Positions 16,016-25,097 of a stretch of 64,000 bases of DNA are shown piece by piece. The DNA lies in contig NZ_JBHUIZ010000003.1 of assembly GCF_042683165.1 (NCBI RefSeq), positions 248,001 through 312,000 of the forward strand, written 5' to 3'. The position numbers and the translations under genes are program-made. The notes beneath the pieces are model-generated. The model was not told where the DNA came from, searched no databases, and worked only from the letters and a program-made list of their open reading frames with translations. The stretch's first letter is position 1; the number at the start of each line of letters is the position of its first letter. The DNA comes from Tigheibacillus halophilus (GTDB taxonomy: Bacteria; Bacillota; Bacilli; Bacillales; Amphibacillaceae).

Positions 16016-17228
16016 CGCTCGGGACTTTTTCAGAAAAAGATTTTCTGCCCATTTGAAAGAGACAAGCCGTTATCTGAAATACATATTCAATGGCCATATG
16101 GCTGTTGCGATGCTGTTTCTGGTTTCTGCTCTTGCCTTTTATTATCAGCGCTGGCTTGCTCAGCTGCCGGAAAATTTCCCTTCTGCTTTAATTATAGGTA
16201 TTTTATTTGCTGCAGTGGCCAGCTACAGTCCTGTACGTACGATGCTGCAGGAAGCGGATTTAGTGTTCATTTTGCCTGCTGAGGATAAAATGGGAAGGTA
16301 CTTCCAAAGTACGCTGATTTACAGTTTTGTAATCCAACTGTATCTAGTACTGCTTGTGGCCGCGGCATTAGGACCGCTATATTTCGCCACTTTTCCACAA
16401 AGGGAAGGTTCTGTTTATTTATTGATGCTGCTCGTGCTGCTCATTTTTAAAGTCTGGAACTTGTTGGCTAATTGGTGGATGCTGCAAATCAGGGACAAAA
16501 ATGTCCGGGTTGCCGAACAGATTGTCCGATTCCTGCTGAATTTCGCCGTCTTTTATTTCGCATCAAAAGGAACGATGTTATTTGCAGGGATGGCCACAGT
16601 TTTATTCATTGGTCTGTTTCTGTGGGGGTGGTGGAATGCCAAACAGCAAACAGGGCTTAACTGGAATTTACTTGTGGAAAAAGATACTCATCGTATGCAG
16701 ACGTTTTATCGGATTGCTAATATGTTTACAGATGTGCCGCATTTGAAAAACAGGGTAAAAAAACGCCAAGCACTCGTCCGCCTTGTCAGTGGAAAAATCC
16801 CGATGCAGCAAAAATCGACATTCGATTATTTGTACCGGATCACTTTCATCCGCAGTGGTGATTATTTTGGGATGTATGTGCGCCTGATCATTATCGGCGG
16901 TTTGGTTATGTATTATGTACCCAACTTTTGGATGAAAGTAATCTTCGCGATATTATTCTTGTATATGAGCATTTTTCAAATGATGACATTATATCAGCAT
17001 CACCGCACGATCGTCTGGCTGGATATTTACCCGGTGGAAACGAAAATACGTCAGCAAGCATTGATGAAGTGGCTGTTGCAGTTGGCATTGCTTCAGCTAG
17101 TGATATTCACGGTACTGTTACTTCTATTGAAAGCATTTCTTGCCGGTGCAGTAGTGTTTGTCGGAGGAGCGGTTTTCGTTTTTGTGTTTATATTCGGGTA
17201 TGTGAAACATAAAATTTCCGCGGTGTAA
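16008..17228 (+). CDS. ecsB: ABC transporter permease EcsB
   Basis: 406-residue membrane subunit of the Ecs exporter with about six to eight hydrophobic segments (near 36-56, 62-80, 105-130, 145-165, 175-215, 290-320, 355-400). Overlaps the ecsA stop by 8 nt. ATG 16008 is preferred over 16002 because AAGGAA is then 7 nt away. ecsC, present in B. subtilis, does not follow. Confidence 0.92.
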   Translation: MFDARDFFRKRFSAHLKETSRYLKYIFNGHMAVAMLFLVSALAFYYQRWLAQLPENFPSALIIGILFAAVASYSPVRTMLQEADLVFILPAEDKMGRYFQSTLIYSFVIQLYLVLLVAAALGPLYFATFPQREGSVYLLMLLVLLIFKVWNLLANWWMLQIRDKNVRVAEQIVRFLLNFAVFYFASKGTMLFAGMATVLFIGLFLWGWWNAKQQTGLNWNLLVEKDTHRMQTFYRIANMFTDVPHLKNRVKKRQALVRLVSGKIPMQQKSTFDYLYRITFIRSGDYFGMYVRLIIIGGLVMYYVPNFWMKVIFAILFLYMSIFQMMTLYQHHRTIVWLDIYPVETKIRQQALMKWLLQLALLQLVIFTVLLLLLKAFLAGAVVFVGGAVFVFVFIFGYVKHKISAV

Positions 17229-17529
17229 CCAAAATAGGTCGGAGGCGGGAAGGTAATCCTTATACTTTTTTGTCTGCGGAGAATGAAGTGGAAAAAGTGA
17301 ATATAAAAAGAATATTGAAGTTGATGAACTAAATCAGGGAGAAAATACTCCTTGTGTTATTAGAAATCCTTACTAAAAATCCAAAAAAGGAATTTTAGTG
17401 GGGATTTTAGTGTACAGAAAACCTATATCATAAAATAACCTTATATTTTCAGTGGCCTCAAAAAATCATAGAAGATTTTTTCTTATTTAACTAAAAGCAG
17501 CACAGACAACTAGCGTCTGCGCTGTTTTT
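17229..17529. other. Gene-free stretch after ecsB
   Basis: No gene seen. A weak stem ACTAAAAATCC/GGAATTTTAGT (around 17374-17400) is followed by a partial direct repeat GGGGATTTTAGTG. The strong terminator is at 17499-17532. Confidence 0.4.
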
Positions 17530-17532
17530 TTA
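17499..17532. terminator. Bidirectional terminator, ecsB and yhaA
   Basis: Stem CAGCACAGAC/GTCTGCGCTG with one wobble or mismatch. Seven T follow on the plus strand and TTTTAG follows on the minus strand. Confidence 0.8.
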
Positions 17533-18708
17533 AACAGAATGTTTTTTTTGATAGGCCAGATATGCGCCAAATAGTGTTTTGGCCGCAATTGGCATGGCAC
17601 GTTCATCGAAATCAAAATGCGGATGGTGATGCGGATAATGATTTCCTTCTTTTTGTGCTCCTGTAAAAAAGAAAGCACCCGGCTTTTCCAGCACGTAATA
17701 AGAAAAATCCTCTCCGCCCATCACAGGAGCCACATTTTCGACGTGGGCCACGCCGTCTACATCCTCTGCCGCACGTAATACAAGCGCTGCCTCTTCAGCA
17801 TGGTTGATTAATGGCGGATATCCTTTTTCATAGTTGAACGTATATGTAACTCCATTCGCAAGACAGACACCTTTGACGATTTGTTCTATTTCTTTCATAA
17901 TACCCTCCTGAGTGTCCTGTTTAAAGTAGCGAACAGTGCCGATTAAATTGGCCGTATCTGCGATGATATTGAAAGCATTGCCGGCAGTGAATTTACCAAC
18001 TGTTACGACGGCGGTATCCAAGGGATCCATTTTTCTGCTGACAATCGTCTGCAGCTGAGTGACCAGTTGACTGCCTATCACCAGGGCATCTTTGGTTTCA
18101 TGCGGGTATCCGCCGTGTCCACCTTGTCCTTGAATGGTAACTGCAAAACGGTCCGCTCCCGCCATAAAAGCTTCCTTAGAAGTTTGGACTGTGCCAAGTG
18201 GAGTCGTTGCCCAAAGATGGTTGCCAAAGACCACATCAACATCTTTCAGTGCCCCTGCTTCAATCATCGGCTTCGCACCACCTGGAGCATATTCTTCTGC
18301 ATGCTGGTGGAGGAATATGATTGTGCCAGCTACTTCTTCTTGATGAGCCGCCAGTACCTTTGCTAGAACCAAAAGTGTTGCCGTGTGACCATCATGCCCA
18401 CATGCGTGCATAACATTTGGGACTTGTGATTTATATGGGACATCCTTCACGTCTTGAATGGGCAATGCATCAAAGTCTGCGCGAAGTGCAACCGTTTTTC
18501 CTGGTTTGCCGCCTTTTAGTGTTGCGACCACTCCGTTGCCTCCTACCTTTGTCTGGTACGGTAAACCAAGTTGTTCATAAAAATCGGCAATATACGCTGC
18601 TGTTTGATACTCCTGAAAAGATAATTCAGGATGTTGATGCAAGTATCTGCGGATCTCAACCATTTCCGGATACAATGCATCTATCTCTTGCTGGATCTTC
18701 TTAAACAA
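17530..18708 (-). CDS. yhaA: YhaA-type M20 amidohydrolase
   Basis: 392-residue metal-dependent amidohydrolase of the M20D/ACY1 group. Metal ligands are visible in HACGHDGHTA, HQHAEE and NHLW, and a C-terminal GGEDFSYY; a dimerisation-type insert lies between. Such enzymes cleave N-acyl amino acids or similar amides; the substrate is unknown. TTG 18708 is selected because GGAGGGG lies 5 nt upstream; the ATG at 18735 overlaps the region before it. Same position as yhaA after ecs in B. subtilis. Confidence 0.88.
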   Translation of the reverse strand: MFKKIQQEIDALYPEMVEIRRYLHQHPELSFQEYQTAAYIADFYEQLGLPYQTKVGGNGVVATLKGGKPGKTVALRADFDALPIQDVKDVPYKSQVPNVMHACGHDGHTATLLVLAKVLAAHQEEVAGTIIFLHQHAEEYAPGGAKPMIEAGALKDVDVVFGNHLWATTPLGTVQTSKEAFMAGADRFAVTIQGQGGHGGYPHETKDALVIGSQLVTQLQTIVSRKMDPLDTAVVTVGKFTAGNAFNIIADTANLIGTVRYFKQDTQEGIMKEIEQIVKGVCLANGVTYTFNYEKGYPPLINHAEEAALVLRAAEDVDGVAHVENVAPVMGGEDFSYYVLEKPGAFFFTGAQKEGNHYPHHHPHFDFDERAMPIAAKTLFGAYLAYQKKHSV

Positions 18709-18832
18709 ACAAACCCCTCCCTCATTTTGTTCCATTATAATAGTTTCGTCGGAAAAATTCAGCTATTGTAAACTTGCGACAAATTTCTGTAGAGCAAAAG
18801 CATTGAATTTCTCGAAAAAATGATAAAACATG

Positions 18833-18868
18833 AAAAAAGCTGCCGGGAATCTTTGTCCCTAGCAGCTT
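18833..18868 (-). terminator. Terminator of ferritin-like gene
   Basis: Minus strand AAGCTGCTAGGGA/TCCCGGCAGCTT stem with one bulge, followed by six T. Confidence 0.85.
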
Positions 18869-18882
18869 CCTGTATTTGGAAA

Positions 18883-19317
18883 TCATCCTAATCTTGCATC
18901 TTCCAATAAACGTTCAATTTCTTCTTTATGGTGTGTTTCGTCAGTGATCAAATCTTCCAGTTTGACGACAAGCTCAGTCATATGCAATGCTTCAGCTTGT
19001 TTTTTACGCTCTTCATAGCGAGTTATGGTGTCTTTTTCAGCTTGTAATGAAGCTTCCAGTAACTCCCTTACTTCTGTAGGCTGAGGAACCTCCGCCGATT
19101 CAGTGGTCGGGATGCCGCCAAGTGATTTGATTTTTTCAGATAAATAGAGGGCATGACCCAATTCATCATTGATTTCTGATTCAAAAAAAGGTTTTAAAGC
19201 ACTGCGGTACAGTCCGCTGACTACGCTGGCGCTGTAAGTGTACTGAATTGCTGCTGCAAATTCATGAGCCAAATCTTCGTTCAAACCTTCAATTAATTTT
19301 TCCATATCTTTATCCAT
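18883..19317 (-). CDS. Ferritin-like (bacterioferritin-type) protein
   Basis: 144-residue four-helix-bundle protein. Diiron-type ligands are spaced as in ferritins: E in DLAHEFAAAIQY, ESEINDELGHA, E in QAEKDTITRYEE, and DETHHKEE near the end. Too different from Dps (no dimer-interface metal site) and without an obvious heme methionine, so a non-heme ferritin-like protein for iron storage or oxidative protection. Monocistronic with its own terminator. Confidence 0.85.
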   Translation of the reverse strand: MDKDMEKLIEGLNEDLAHEFAAAIQYTYSASVVSGLYRSALKPFFESEINDELGHALYLSEKIKSLGGIPTTESAEVPQPTEVRELLEASLQAEKDTITRYEERKKQAEALHMTELVVKLEDLITDETHHKEEIERLLEDARLG

Positions 19318-19523
19318 AGTATCCCGTCCTTTTTTCTTGTCTTCAGTATATCTATTCTAAAATTAATATTCCCCAACAAGTTCATTTGAAACCTTTTTTA
19401 CAAGATTGCGGAAAGGAATGACTATACTTCTGATTTCGCATGCTATTGCGATTTTGAAAAAAGGCAGAACCAGAGCGAGAACTTCTCTGCTATAATGGTT
19501 ACATTGTGAGAGGAGTATGTTTC

Positions 19524-20165
19524 ATGGAACAAAAGAAATTTTGGAGCCGATTTTTGCTATTACTGGTTCCATTCTTGGTTTGCATCATTTGGGTGACTGA
19601 AATTAAAAGAGATTTTCTGCCATATACGGATCAACAAACTAGGTTTCTTGTCGACCAAGTGAAGGGAACAGGATTGTACGATTTCTTTCGTTTTGTAACG
19701 AATTTCGGTTCTACCTTTTTTATCTTGCCTTTGGTGATATGTATGGGGATTCTGTTGGTGTTAATGTATCGTGACTACTTGCAAGCAGTTGTGTTCGTTG
19801 GAGGGGTGCTATTTACATCTCTTATCAATACTGTTGTAAAGATAGCAGTCGCCCGCCAAAGGCCAAGTATCAATATTGGAGCAAATGCGGAAGGGTACAG
19901 TTTTCCCTCCGGCCACTCTGCAGTAGCGATCGTGTGCTATGGTTTGCTTACCTATTTTCTAATGAAAAAAGTAGCATCAATAACAGTGAGGCGCGTCGTC
20001 TTTGGAACAAGCATCTTGCTGGTTCTATTAATCGGGATAAGCCGTTATTTCATCAACGTTCATTATCTAACTGATATTTTAACCGGCTTTTTCCTTGGCG
20101 GTATGGTCTTCGTGGCGTCTAAACGTCTTTATGAAAAAAGTCAAATCCGGCGTTCTCGGTCTTGA
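19524..20165 (+). CDS. PAP2-family membrane phosphatase
   Basis: 213-residue membrane phosphatase of the PAP2 superfamily with six membrane segments. The three catalytic motifs are complete: KIAVARQRP, PSGH (in FPSGHSAVA) and SRYFINVHYLTD. Enzymes of this type dephosphorylate phosphatidic acid, phosphatidylglycerophosphate or undecaprenyl pyrophosphate; a cell-envelope role fits the LiaFSR-like operon downstream. ATG 19524 has GAGAGGAG 8 nt upstream. A TATAAT lies at about 19489-19494 without a clear -35. Confidence 0.9.
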   Translation: MEQKKFWSRFLLLLVPFLVCIIWVTEIKRDFLPYTDQQTRFLVDQVKGTGLYDFFRFVTNFGSTFFILPLVICMGILLVLMYRDYLQAVVFVGGVLFTSLINTVVKIAVARQRPSINIGANAEGYSFPSGHSAVAIVCYGLLTYFLMKKVASITVRRVVFGTSILLVLLIGISRYFINVHYLTDILTGFFLGGMVFVASKRLYEKSQIRRSRS

Positions 20166-20202
20166 GTCTGAATTAAAAGCATGCTGGGGATGGTGTTGCC
20201 GT

Positions 20203-20236
20203 TAGTTTCTGCGAGATAAAATGAAAACAGAAACTA
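20203..20236. promoter_or_regulatory. Inverted repeat before the MFS-lia operon
   Basis: TAGTTTCTG (20203-20211) and CAGAAACTA (20228-20236), a perfect 9-bp inverted repeat with a 16-nt loop, ends 2-3 nt before the GAAGAGGTG ribosome binding site. It could be an operator or a translation-control hairpin. Confidence 0.4.
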
Positions 20237-20252
20237 GGAAGAGGTGACATCA

Positions 20253-21509
20253 ATGGATACAACCATTAAACAGGGAAAAGCCATTGAAAAATTTTCACTC
20301 ATGAAGAACCGTAATTATTTGTTTTTATTGCTAAGTGCCAGTTTTTCAGCTCCAGGGTATTATGTTTACTTGTTGGGCTGTGAATGGCTGATGCTTTCAC
20401 TGAGCGACAACCGTTTCTATTTCGGAATGCTGTTTTTTGCAGCTGCAGTACCAAGATTATTATTTTTGACAACCGGGGGGCTGCTCGCAGACCGTATGAA
20501 TAAACGTACCATTCTATTCATTTCCGATTTTTCCAGAGCATTGCTGATTGGTTTGCTGCTGTTGTTTTTATGGACAGATACGGTAACAAGCATTCATCTG
20601 ATAGTGCTGGCAGCTTTGTTCGGCATCTCGGATGCATTCAGTTATCCAGCTTTGAATTCTATGGTACCAATGCTCTTGCCAGCTGAGCACTTACAGCGTG
20701 GTAATTCCATCATTCAAATGACTGGACAGATCAGCCCGATTCTTGGTCCGGCATTAGGAGGCAGTTTGATCGCTTTCATTGGATTCACAGGCGTTTTTAC
20801 TACAGCTTTGGTAATGCTTTTTATTTCTGCCGTCACTGTGTTGCTGATACGTCTTCAAGAGGAAAAAGAGGTTATGGAAAAGACCCCCGCCTTTGTTGAA
20901 CTGAAAGAAGGTTTTTCATATGCGCGAAAAAATAAGTTGGTCGTTTCTGTAATGGTCATGGCATTTTTCCTGAACTTCTTTTTTTCCGGTCCGCTTTCTA
21001 TTGGCCTTCCAGTGATTGTGAAAGACGTATTCCATGGCACTGCAGGAAGTCTTGCAACGGTGGAAGTGTCTATGGGAATCGGTGCCTTAATTGGCGGAGC
21101 GATACTTGCAACTGTAACATTGAAAAAACCAGGTAAAGCCATGATCGCTGGATTGATTGCGCTCGGGGTCTTCTTTATGGTGGCTGGTTTCGCCGGTAAT
21201 TTGTGGCATCTCGCAGCCCTCGTTGCATTGATGGCTTTAGTAACACAAATCGTCAACATTCCGTTGATGACCATGCTGCAGCAAACGACACCGAAGAAAA
21301 TGCTTGGAAGAATGATGAGTTTTCTTATGACCGTTTCTACTGGTCTCGTTCCTGTATCATACGCAACTACAGCATTTTTACTGGCTACCGGCATTTCTAT
21401 GCAAACCATTATCATCATCAGCGGAGTGGTTGTGACGCTGCTTGCAGTCTATCAATTAAAGAACAAAAGGCTGGTGGGCTTCACATTTGAAGGAGAAAGG
21501 AGGGGATAA
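20253..21509 (+). CDS. MFS transporter (MFS_3/EntS-like)
   Basis: 418-residue major facilitator with 11-12 membrane segments. Family motifs: GGLLADRMNKRTILFISD (motif A) after segment 2 and LGPALGGSLIAFIG in segment 5. Closest to the drug/siderophore exporter group (MFS_3). ATG 20253 follows GAGGTG. It starts a tight operon with liaF-, liaS- and liaR-like genes (2-nt gap to the next), so export of a cell-wall-active compound is plausible, not shown. Confidence 0.85.
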   Translation: MDTTIKQGKAIEKFSLMKNRNYLFLLLSASFSAPGYYVYLLGCEWLMLSLSDNRFYFGMLFFAAAVPRLLFLTTGGLLADRMNKRTILFISDFSRALLIGLLLLFLWTDTVTSIHLIVLAALFGISDAFSYPALNSMVPMLLPAEHLQRGNSIIQMTGQISPILGPALGGSLIAFIGFTGVFTTALVMLFISAVTVLLIRLQEEKEVMEKTPAFVELKEGFSYARKNKLVVSVMVMAFFLNFFFSGPLSIGLPVIVKDVFHGTAGSLATVEVSMGIGALIGGAILATVTLKKPGKAMIAGLIALGVFFMVAGFAGNLWHLAALVALMALVTQIVNIPLMTMLQQTTPKKMLGRMMSFLMTVSTGLVPVSYATTAFLLATGISMQTIIIISGVVVTLLAVYQLKNKRLVGFTFEGERRG

Positions 21510-21511
21510 AG

Positions 21512-22291
21512 ATGCGCAAGGGGTTGGCAAATTATATCATCGCACTCATTTTGATCGGCATTGGTGTCATGTTAGTGCTGGAAAATATCGGTATTGCCAC
21601 ATTCAATATGAAATCAGCTTGGCTTTACCTTTACCCTGTTCTGTTTATTGTCATCGGGCTAAAGATGCTGATTGAACGGATGAGGTTTCGCGGTGGCAGC
21701 TGGATGGGTGGATCATTTCTGATTATCTTTGGAACGTTGCTTTTGCTTGACCGCTTTAACGTCATCGCTTTCACATTCGGGGATGTATTCAAGCTGTGGC
21801 CGCTGCTCATTGTTTACGTTGGATTTTTCTTTGTCCGAGGTAACGGCCTCATCATAAAATACAAGCAAAACGATCACCATGGAAAATATTATCAAAATAC
21901 GACAATGCACGATGAAAACTATGGCAAAGGTTCTTTTTCCATGGTAGGAAATTTTGAGTACAATCAGCCGAATTGGAAGGTAGAGCCGATGAATCTAAGG
22001 AGTATGGCGGGAGATTTTTATCTTGATTTTTCCAAAGCCTTCATACCGGAAAAAAAGACGCCAATTCGCATCAACTCTCTTGCAGGCGACGTGCATATCC
22101 TTGTACCTGAAAATGTTGCTTTCAGAGTAGAAGCCTATGTAAAAGCGGGAGATATTGAAGTACTTGGTCAAACAGTCGATGGCATCGGCAGGTCCATGTT
22201 TTTTGAAACAAAAGATTTTGAAACAGCTGAACAAAAGCTTGATTTCTTCATCAAATTAAAAGCTGGATCGATTCGCATTGATCAGGTATAA
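21512..22291 (+). CDS. liaF: LiaF-like sensor-modulating membrane protein
   Basis: 259-residue protein. Four N-terminal membrane segments (8-27, 33-50, 64-82, 89-108) are followed by a C-terminal beta-rich LiaF domain (about 150-259, with MAGDFYLDFSKAFIPEKKTPIRINSLAGDVHILVPENVAFRVEA). LiaF inhibits the LiaS kinase until cell-wall stress such as lipid II-binding antibiotics. AAAGGAGGGG before ATG. Downstream order F-S-R is canonical; liaIHG is absent here. Confidence 0.88.
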   Translation: MRKGLANYIIALILIGIGVMLVLENIGIATFNMKSAWLYLYPVLFIVIGLKMLIERMRFRGGSWMGGSFLIIFGTLLLLDRFNVIAFTFGDVFKLWPLLIVYVGFFFVRGNGLIIKYKQNDHHGKYYQNTTMHDENYGKGSFSMVGNFEYNQPNWKVEPMNLRSMAGDFYLDFSKAFIPEKKTPIRINSLAGDVHILVPENVAFRVEAYVKAGDIEVLGQTVDGIGRSMFFETKDFETAEQKLDFFIKLKAGSIRIDQV

Positions 22292-22307
22292 AAAAGGGGG
22301 GAGAGGC

Positions 22308-23369
22308 ATGTTCAGGCATATCAACGGTATTCGATATAGTTATATTCGTTCACATTTCTATGCCATGTTTATTACGACCGTCACCCTTTTGTCGGTTCTG
22401 CTTTCCATTTATGTGTTGTTTGAACCTACATGGCTTAGCGCTGCGAGTATTTTCGTCTTTATTAGTTTATATATTGTACTGACAGTCATCATTTCCATTT
22501 ATGCTGGGTTTCGGTCGAGCGGCAACTTGAAATCGCGGCTTGATTCTTTGTCTGTGCTGATTACCCAATACGCCAACGGCAACTATGATTCCAGTATTTA
22601 TACGGATAAGGAAGATGAGGTAACGAGGATAGTCAATGAGCTTAACGAACTGGGGGTTAAAATGCAAAACCAAGTCAAATCCATGCAACGCATGGCGGAT
22701 GAAAAATCTGAATTTGCTAAATCTGCACACAAAACTGCAGTCATTGAGGAAAGGCAGCGTCTTGCGAGAGATCTACATGATGCTGTCAGCCAGCAACTAT
22801 TCGCATTGACAATGATGTCTGAAGCAGCCCTGAAACAAATGGATCAAAATCCGCACATTGCTAAAGAGCAATTGCAGGAAGTAGCAGCGTCCGCCCTGCA
22901 AGCACAAACGGAAATGCGTGCATTACTGTTACATTTGCGTCCGGTTCACTTGTCGGGAGAACCGTTGACACACGGTGTGAAAAAGTTGATCAATGAATTG
23001 CGGCAAAAATGTCAAATCGATTTTCATCTATTATTGGATGATGCACTTGTTTTAAATGAAACGGTTGAAGAACATGTATTCCGCATCATTCAAGAATCGC
23101 TTTCCAATATACTGCGCCATGCGAAGGCAACGGATGTCAAACTGGAGCTTTACAAGCGGGAACATGAAGTTTTTGTGCACATTCGGGATAATGGGAAGGG
23201 TTTTGATACCACGAAAGACATAGATAAAAAAACATCCTATGGTTTGAAGACGATGCGGGAACGCAGTGAAGAATTGGGAGGCACCTTCACAATACGTTCC
23301 ATCCCAGGGGAAGGAACATATATTGATATTCGAATTCCATATCAAGTAGAAGAAAGGGGAGTACGCTGA
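22308..23369 (+). CDS. liaS: LiaS/VraS-like histidine kinase
   Basis: 353-residue NarL-type sensor kinase. Two membrane segments near 19-40 and 45-68 with almost no extracellular loop (intramembrane-sensing type), HAMP-like linker, HisKA_3 phosphoacceptor H157 in RLARDLHDAVSQQLFAL, and the ATPase with N-box QESLSNILRHA and G-box DNGKGFD. ATG 22308 after GGGGGGAGAGG; the ATG at 22278 overlaps the liaF end. Its partner is the regulator overlapping its stop. Confidence 0.9.
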   Translation: MFRHINGIRYSYIRSHFYAMFITTVTLLSVLLSIYVLFEPTWLSAASIFVFISLYIVLTVIISIYAGFRSSGNLKSRLDSLSVLITQYANGNYDSSIYTDKEDEVTRIVNELNELGVKMQNQVKSMQRMADEKSEFAKSAHKTAVIEERQRLARDLHDAVSQQLFALTMMSEAALKQMDQNPHIAKEQLQEVAASALQAQTEMRALLLHLRPVHLSGEPLTHGVKKLINELRQKCQIDFHLLLDDALVLNETVEEHVFRIIQESLSNILRHAKATDVKLELYKREHEVFVHIRDNGKGFDTTKDIDKKTSYGLKTMRERSEELGGTFTIRSIPGEGTYIDIRIPYQVEERGVR

Positions 23370-23998
23370 TGATACATGTTGTGGTAGTAGATGATCACGA
23401 AATTGTGCGTAAAGGGATCATTGCTTATTTGCAGACAGATGATGAAATAGAAGTAGTCGGCCAGGCGGCCAGCGGCAATGCTGGGGCAGAAGAGGTGCTT
23501 GCCAAAAGACCGGATGTGGTATTGATGGATTTAATGATGGAGAACGGTACTGGCATTGATGCAACAAAACAAGTCATGGCAACACTGCCATCCTGCAAGA
23601 TTATCATTCTTACAAGTTATTATGATGATGAACAGGTGTTTCCGGCCATTGAAGCTGGCGCATTCAGTTATATTTTAAAAACATCTTCCGCAGATGAAAT
23701 CGTTACAGCGATCAAACAGGCATATCGCGGGCAGAATACGATCGAACCGAAAGTTGCCAGTAAGATGGTAAACCGGTTCCGCAATAATACACGGACACTC
23801 CACGATGATTTGACAGACAGAGAGATGGAGGTCCTTTTATGTATTGGCAATGGGATGACAAATCAGGAAATCAGCGAGAAACTGTATATTGGCATTAAGA
23901 CGGTGAAGACGCATGTCAGCAATATATTATCGAAGCTGGAGGTCAATGATCGTACGCAAGCCGCGGTATATGTCCATAGAAATCAGTTGCTGCCATAG
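23369..23998 (+). CDS. liaR: LiaR/VraR-like response regulator
   Basis: 209-residue NarL/FixJ regulator: receiver domain 1-120 with phosphoacceptor D54 (VVLMDLMM), acidic pair D8-D9, K104; LuxR-type helix-turn-helix at about 145-205 (LTDREMEVLLCIGNGMTNQEISEKLYIGIKTVKTHVSNIL). Start overlaps the kinase stop by one base (TGATG). Confidence 0.92.
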   Translation: MIHVVVVDDHEIVRKGIIAYLQTDDEIEVVGQAASGNAGAEEVLAKRPDVVLMDLMMENGTGIDATKQVMATLPSCKIIILTSYYDDEQVFPAIEAGAFSYILKTSSADEIVTAIKQAYRGQNTIEPKVASKMVNRFRNNTRTLHDDLTDREMEVLLCIGNGMTNQEISEKLYIGIKTVKTHVSNILSKLEVNDRTQAAVYVHRNQLLP

Positions 23999-24120
23999 GG
24001 CGAGAACGCATTTGACAATCACATTATATAAGCTGGTTATTATTTGATAGTTTGTCTTTGTTTTTTTTATTCCCTCCTAGTATAATCAAAGCAGTACATA
24101 GAAATGGAGAGAAAAACCGT

Positions 24121-24549
24121 ATGGAAAATGAACGAAAAAATGAAAATCCACTATTATTCATATGGGTCATCGCCTTGCTGGCTACTGCAGGAAGCTTGTA
24201 TTTCTCCGAGATCAAAGGTTATGTGCCGTGTGAATTATGCTGGTATCAGCGTATTTTGATGTATCCATTGGTCATCATATATGGTGTTGCTTTATGGAAA
24301 AAACAGGTAGCGACCGCTTTGCCAGGTATCATATTAAGCGGGATCGGCATGTTTGTCTCCGCATATCATTATCTGGTTCAAAAATTGCCGGCACTGCATG
24401 AAGCGGGAAGCTCTTGTGGAATAGTCCCGTGCAATACAGAGTATATCAACATCGGCGGTTTCATTACGATACCATTTTTAGCAGGAGCAGCATTCATACT
24501 CATTTTTGCTACACATCTGATATTGCTTGTGAAGAACAGGAGGCATTAA
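24121..24549 (+). CDS. bdbC: Disulfide oxidoreductase BdbC
   Basis: 142-residue DsbB-type quinone-linked oxidoreductase with four membrane segments. Redox pairs C37/C40 (PCELCWYQR) and C99/C104 (SSCGIVPC). Recycles a thiol oxidase using menaquinone. ATG 24121 with ATGGAGAG upstream; upstream in-frame codons lie in the spacer. Followed 3 nt later by an anchored thioredoxin-like protein rather than a typical BdbD. Confidence 0.92.
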   Translation: MENERKNENPLLFIWVIALLATAGSLYFSEIKGYVPCELCWYQRILMYPLVIIYGVALWKKQVATALPGIILSGIGMFVSAYHYLVQKLPALHEAGSSCGIVPCNTEYINIGGFITIPFLAGAAFILIFATHLILLVKNRRH

Positions 24550-24552
24550 ATC

Positions 24553-25038
24553 TTGCAAAAAAAAATGATAGCCATCATAGCAGTCATTGTCGTATTATTG
24601 CTGGCGTTGTTTTTTGTAAATCAATATAAAAACAACAAGGCGATGGATGATAACGAGAATCCATATGGCAAGGAAAATTTAAAGCAATCGACTATTGATC
24701 AACTGGACGATCCGAATTATCAAAATCAGATCACCCCTGAGGAACTGCAAAAAAAGCTCGATAATAAAGAAGACATCACAGTTTATTTCTATAGCCCTGA
24801 TTGTCCGCATTGTCAGCGAACAACACCAAAACTCGTTCCCCTGGCCAAAGAATTGAATGTGGATGTAAAAAAACTTAATATCCTGGAATTTGAAGAAGGA
24901 TGGGAACAATTCGGCCATATTAGCGGGACGCCGACATTGATTCATTTTGAAAATGGCAAAGAGGTTGCAAGAATTGAAGGAGAACAAGATAAAGCATCCT
25001 TGAAGACATTTTTGGAGCAGGATGTATTGCATAAATGA
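24553..25038 (+). CDS. Membrane-anchored thioredoxin-like protein with CPHC site
   Basis: 161 residues: N-terminal anchor (5-23) and a thioredoxin domain (about 60-158) with active site C84-P-H-C87 in YSPDCPHCQRT and the cis-proline in SGTPTLIHF. The CPHC dipeptide is that of E. coli DsbA, but there is no DsbA helical insertion, unlike BdbD (about 220 residues). Probably the partner oxidised by BdbC (inference from adjacency). TTG 24553 after AGGAGG is used. Confidence 0.85.
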   Translation: MQKKMIAIIAVIVVLLLALFFVNQYKNNKAMDDNENPYGKENLKQSTIDQLDDPNYQNQITPEELQKKLDNKEDITVYFYSPDCPHCQRTTPKLVPLAKELNVDVKKLNILEFEEGWEQFGHISGTPTLIHFENGKEVARIEGEQDKASLKTFLEQDVLHK

Positions 25039-25050
25039 TATCCTCATGAA

Positions 25051-25085
25051 AAACATCCATCAGCACATGCTGATGGATGTTTTTT
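25051..25085. terminator. Bidirectional terminator, bdbC operon and hmoB
   Basis: Perfect 15-bp stem AAACATCCATCAGCA/TGCTGATGGATGTTT with a 2-nt centre, followed by T. Confidence 0.92.
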
Positions 25086-25097
25086 AGGGACAGATTG

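Noticed and set aside
20855..21418. 187-codon minus-strand frame opposite the MFS gene
   Set aside because: Antisense shadow; the MFS motifs on the other strand are clear.
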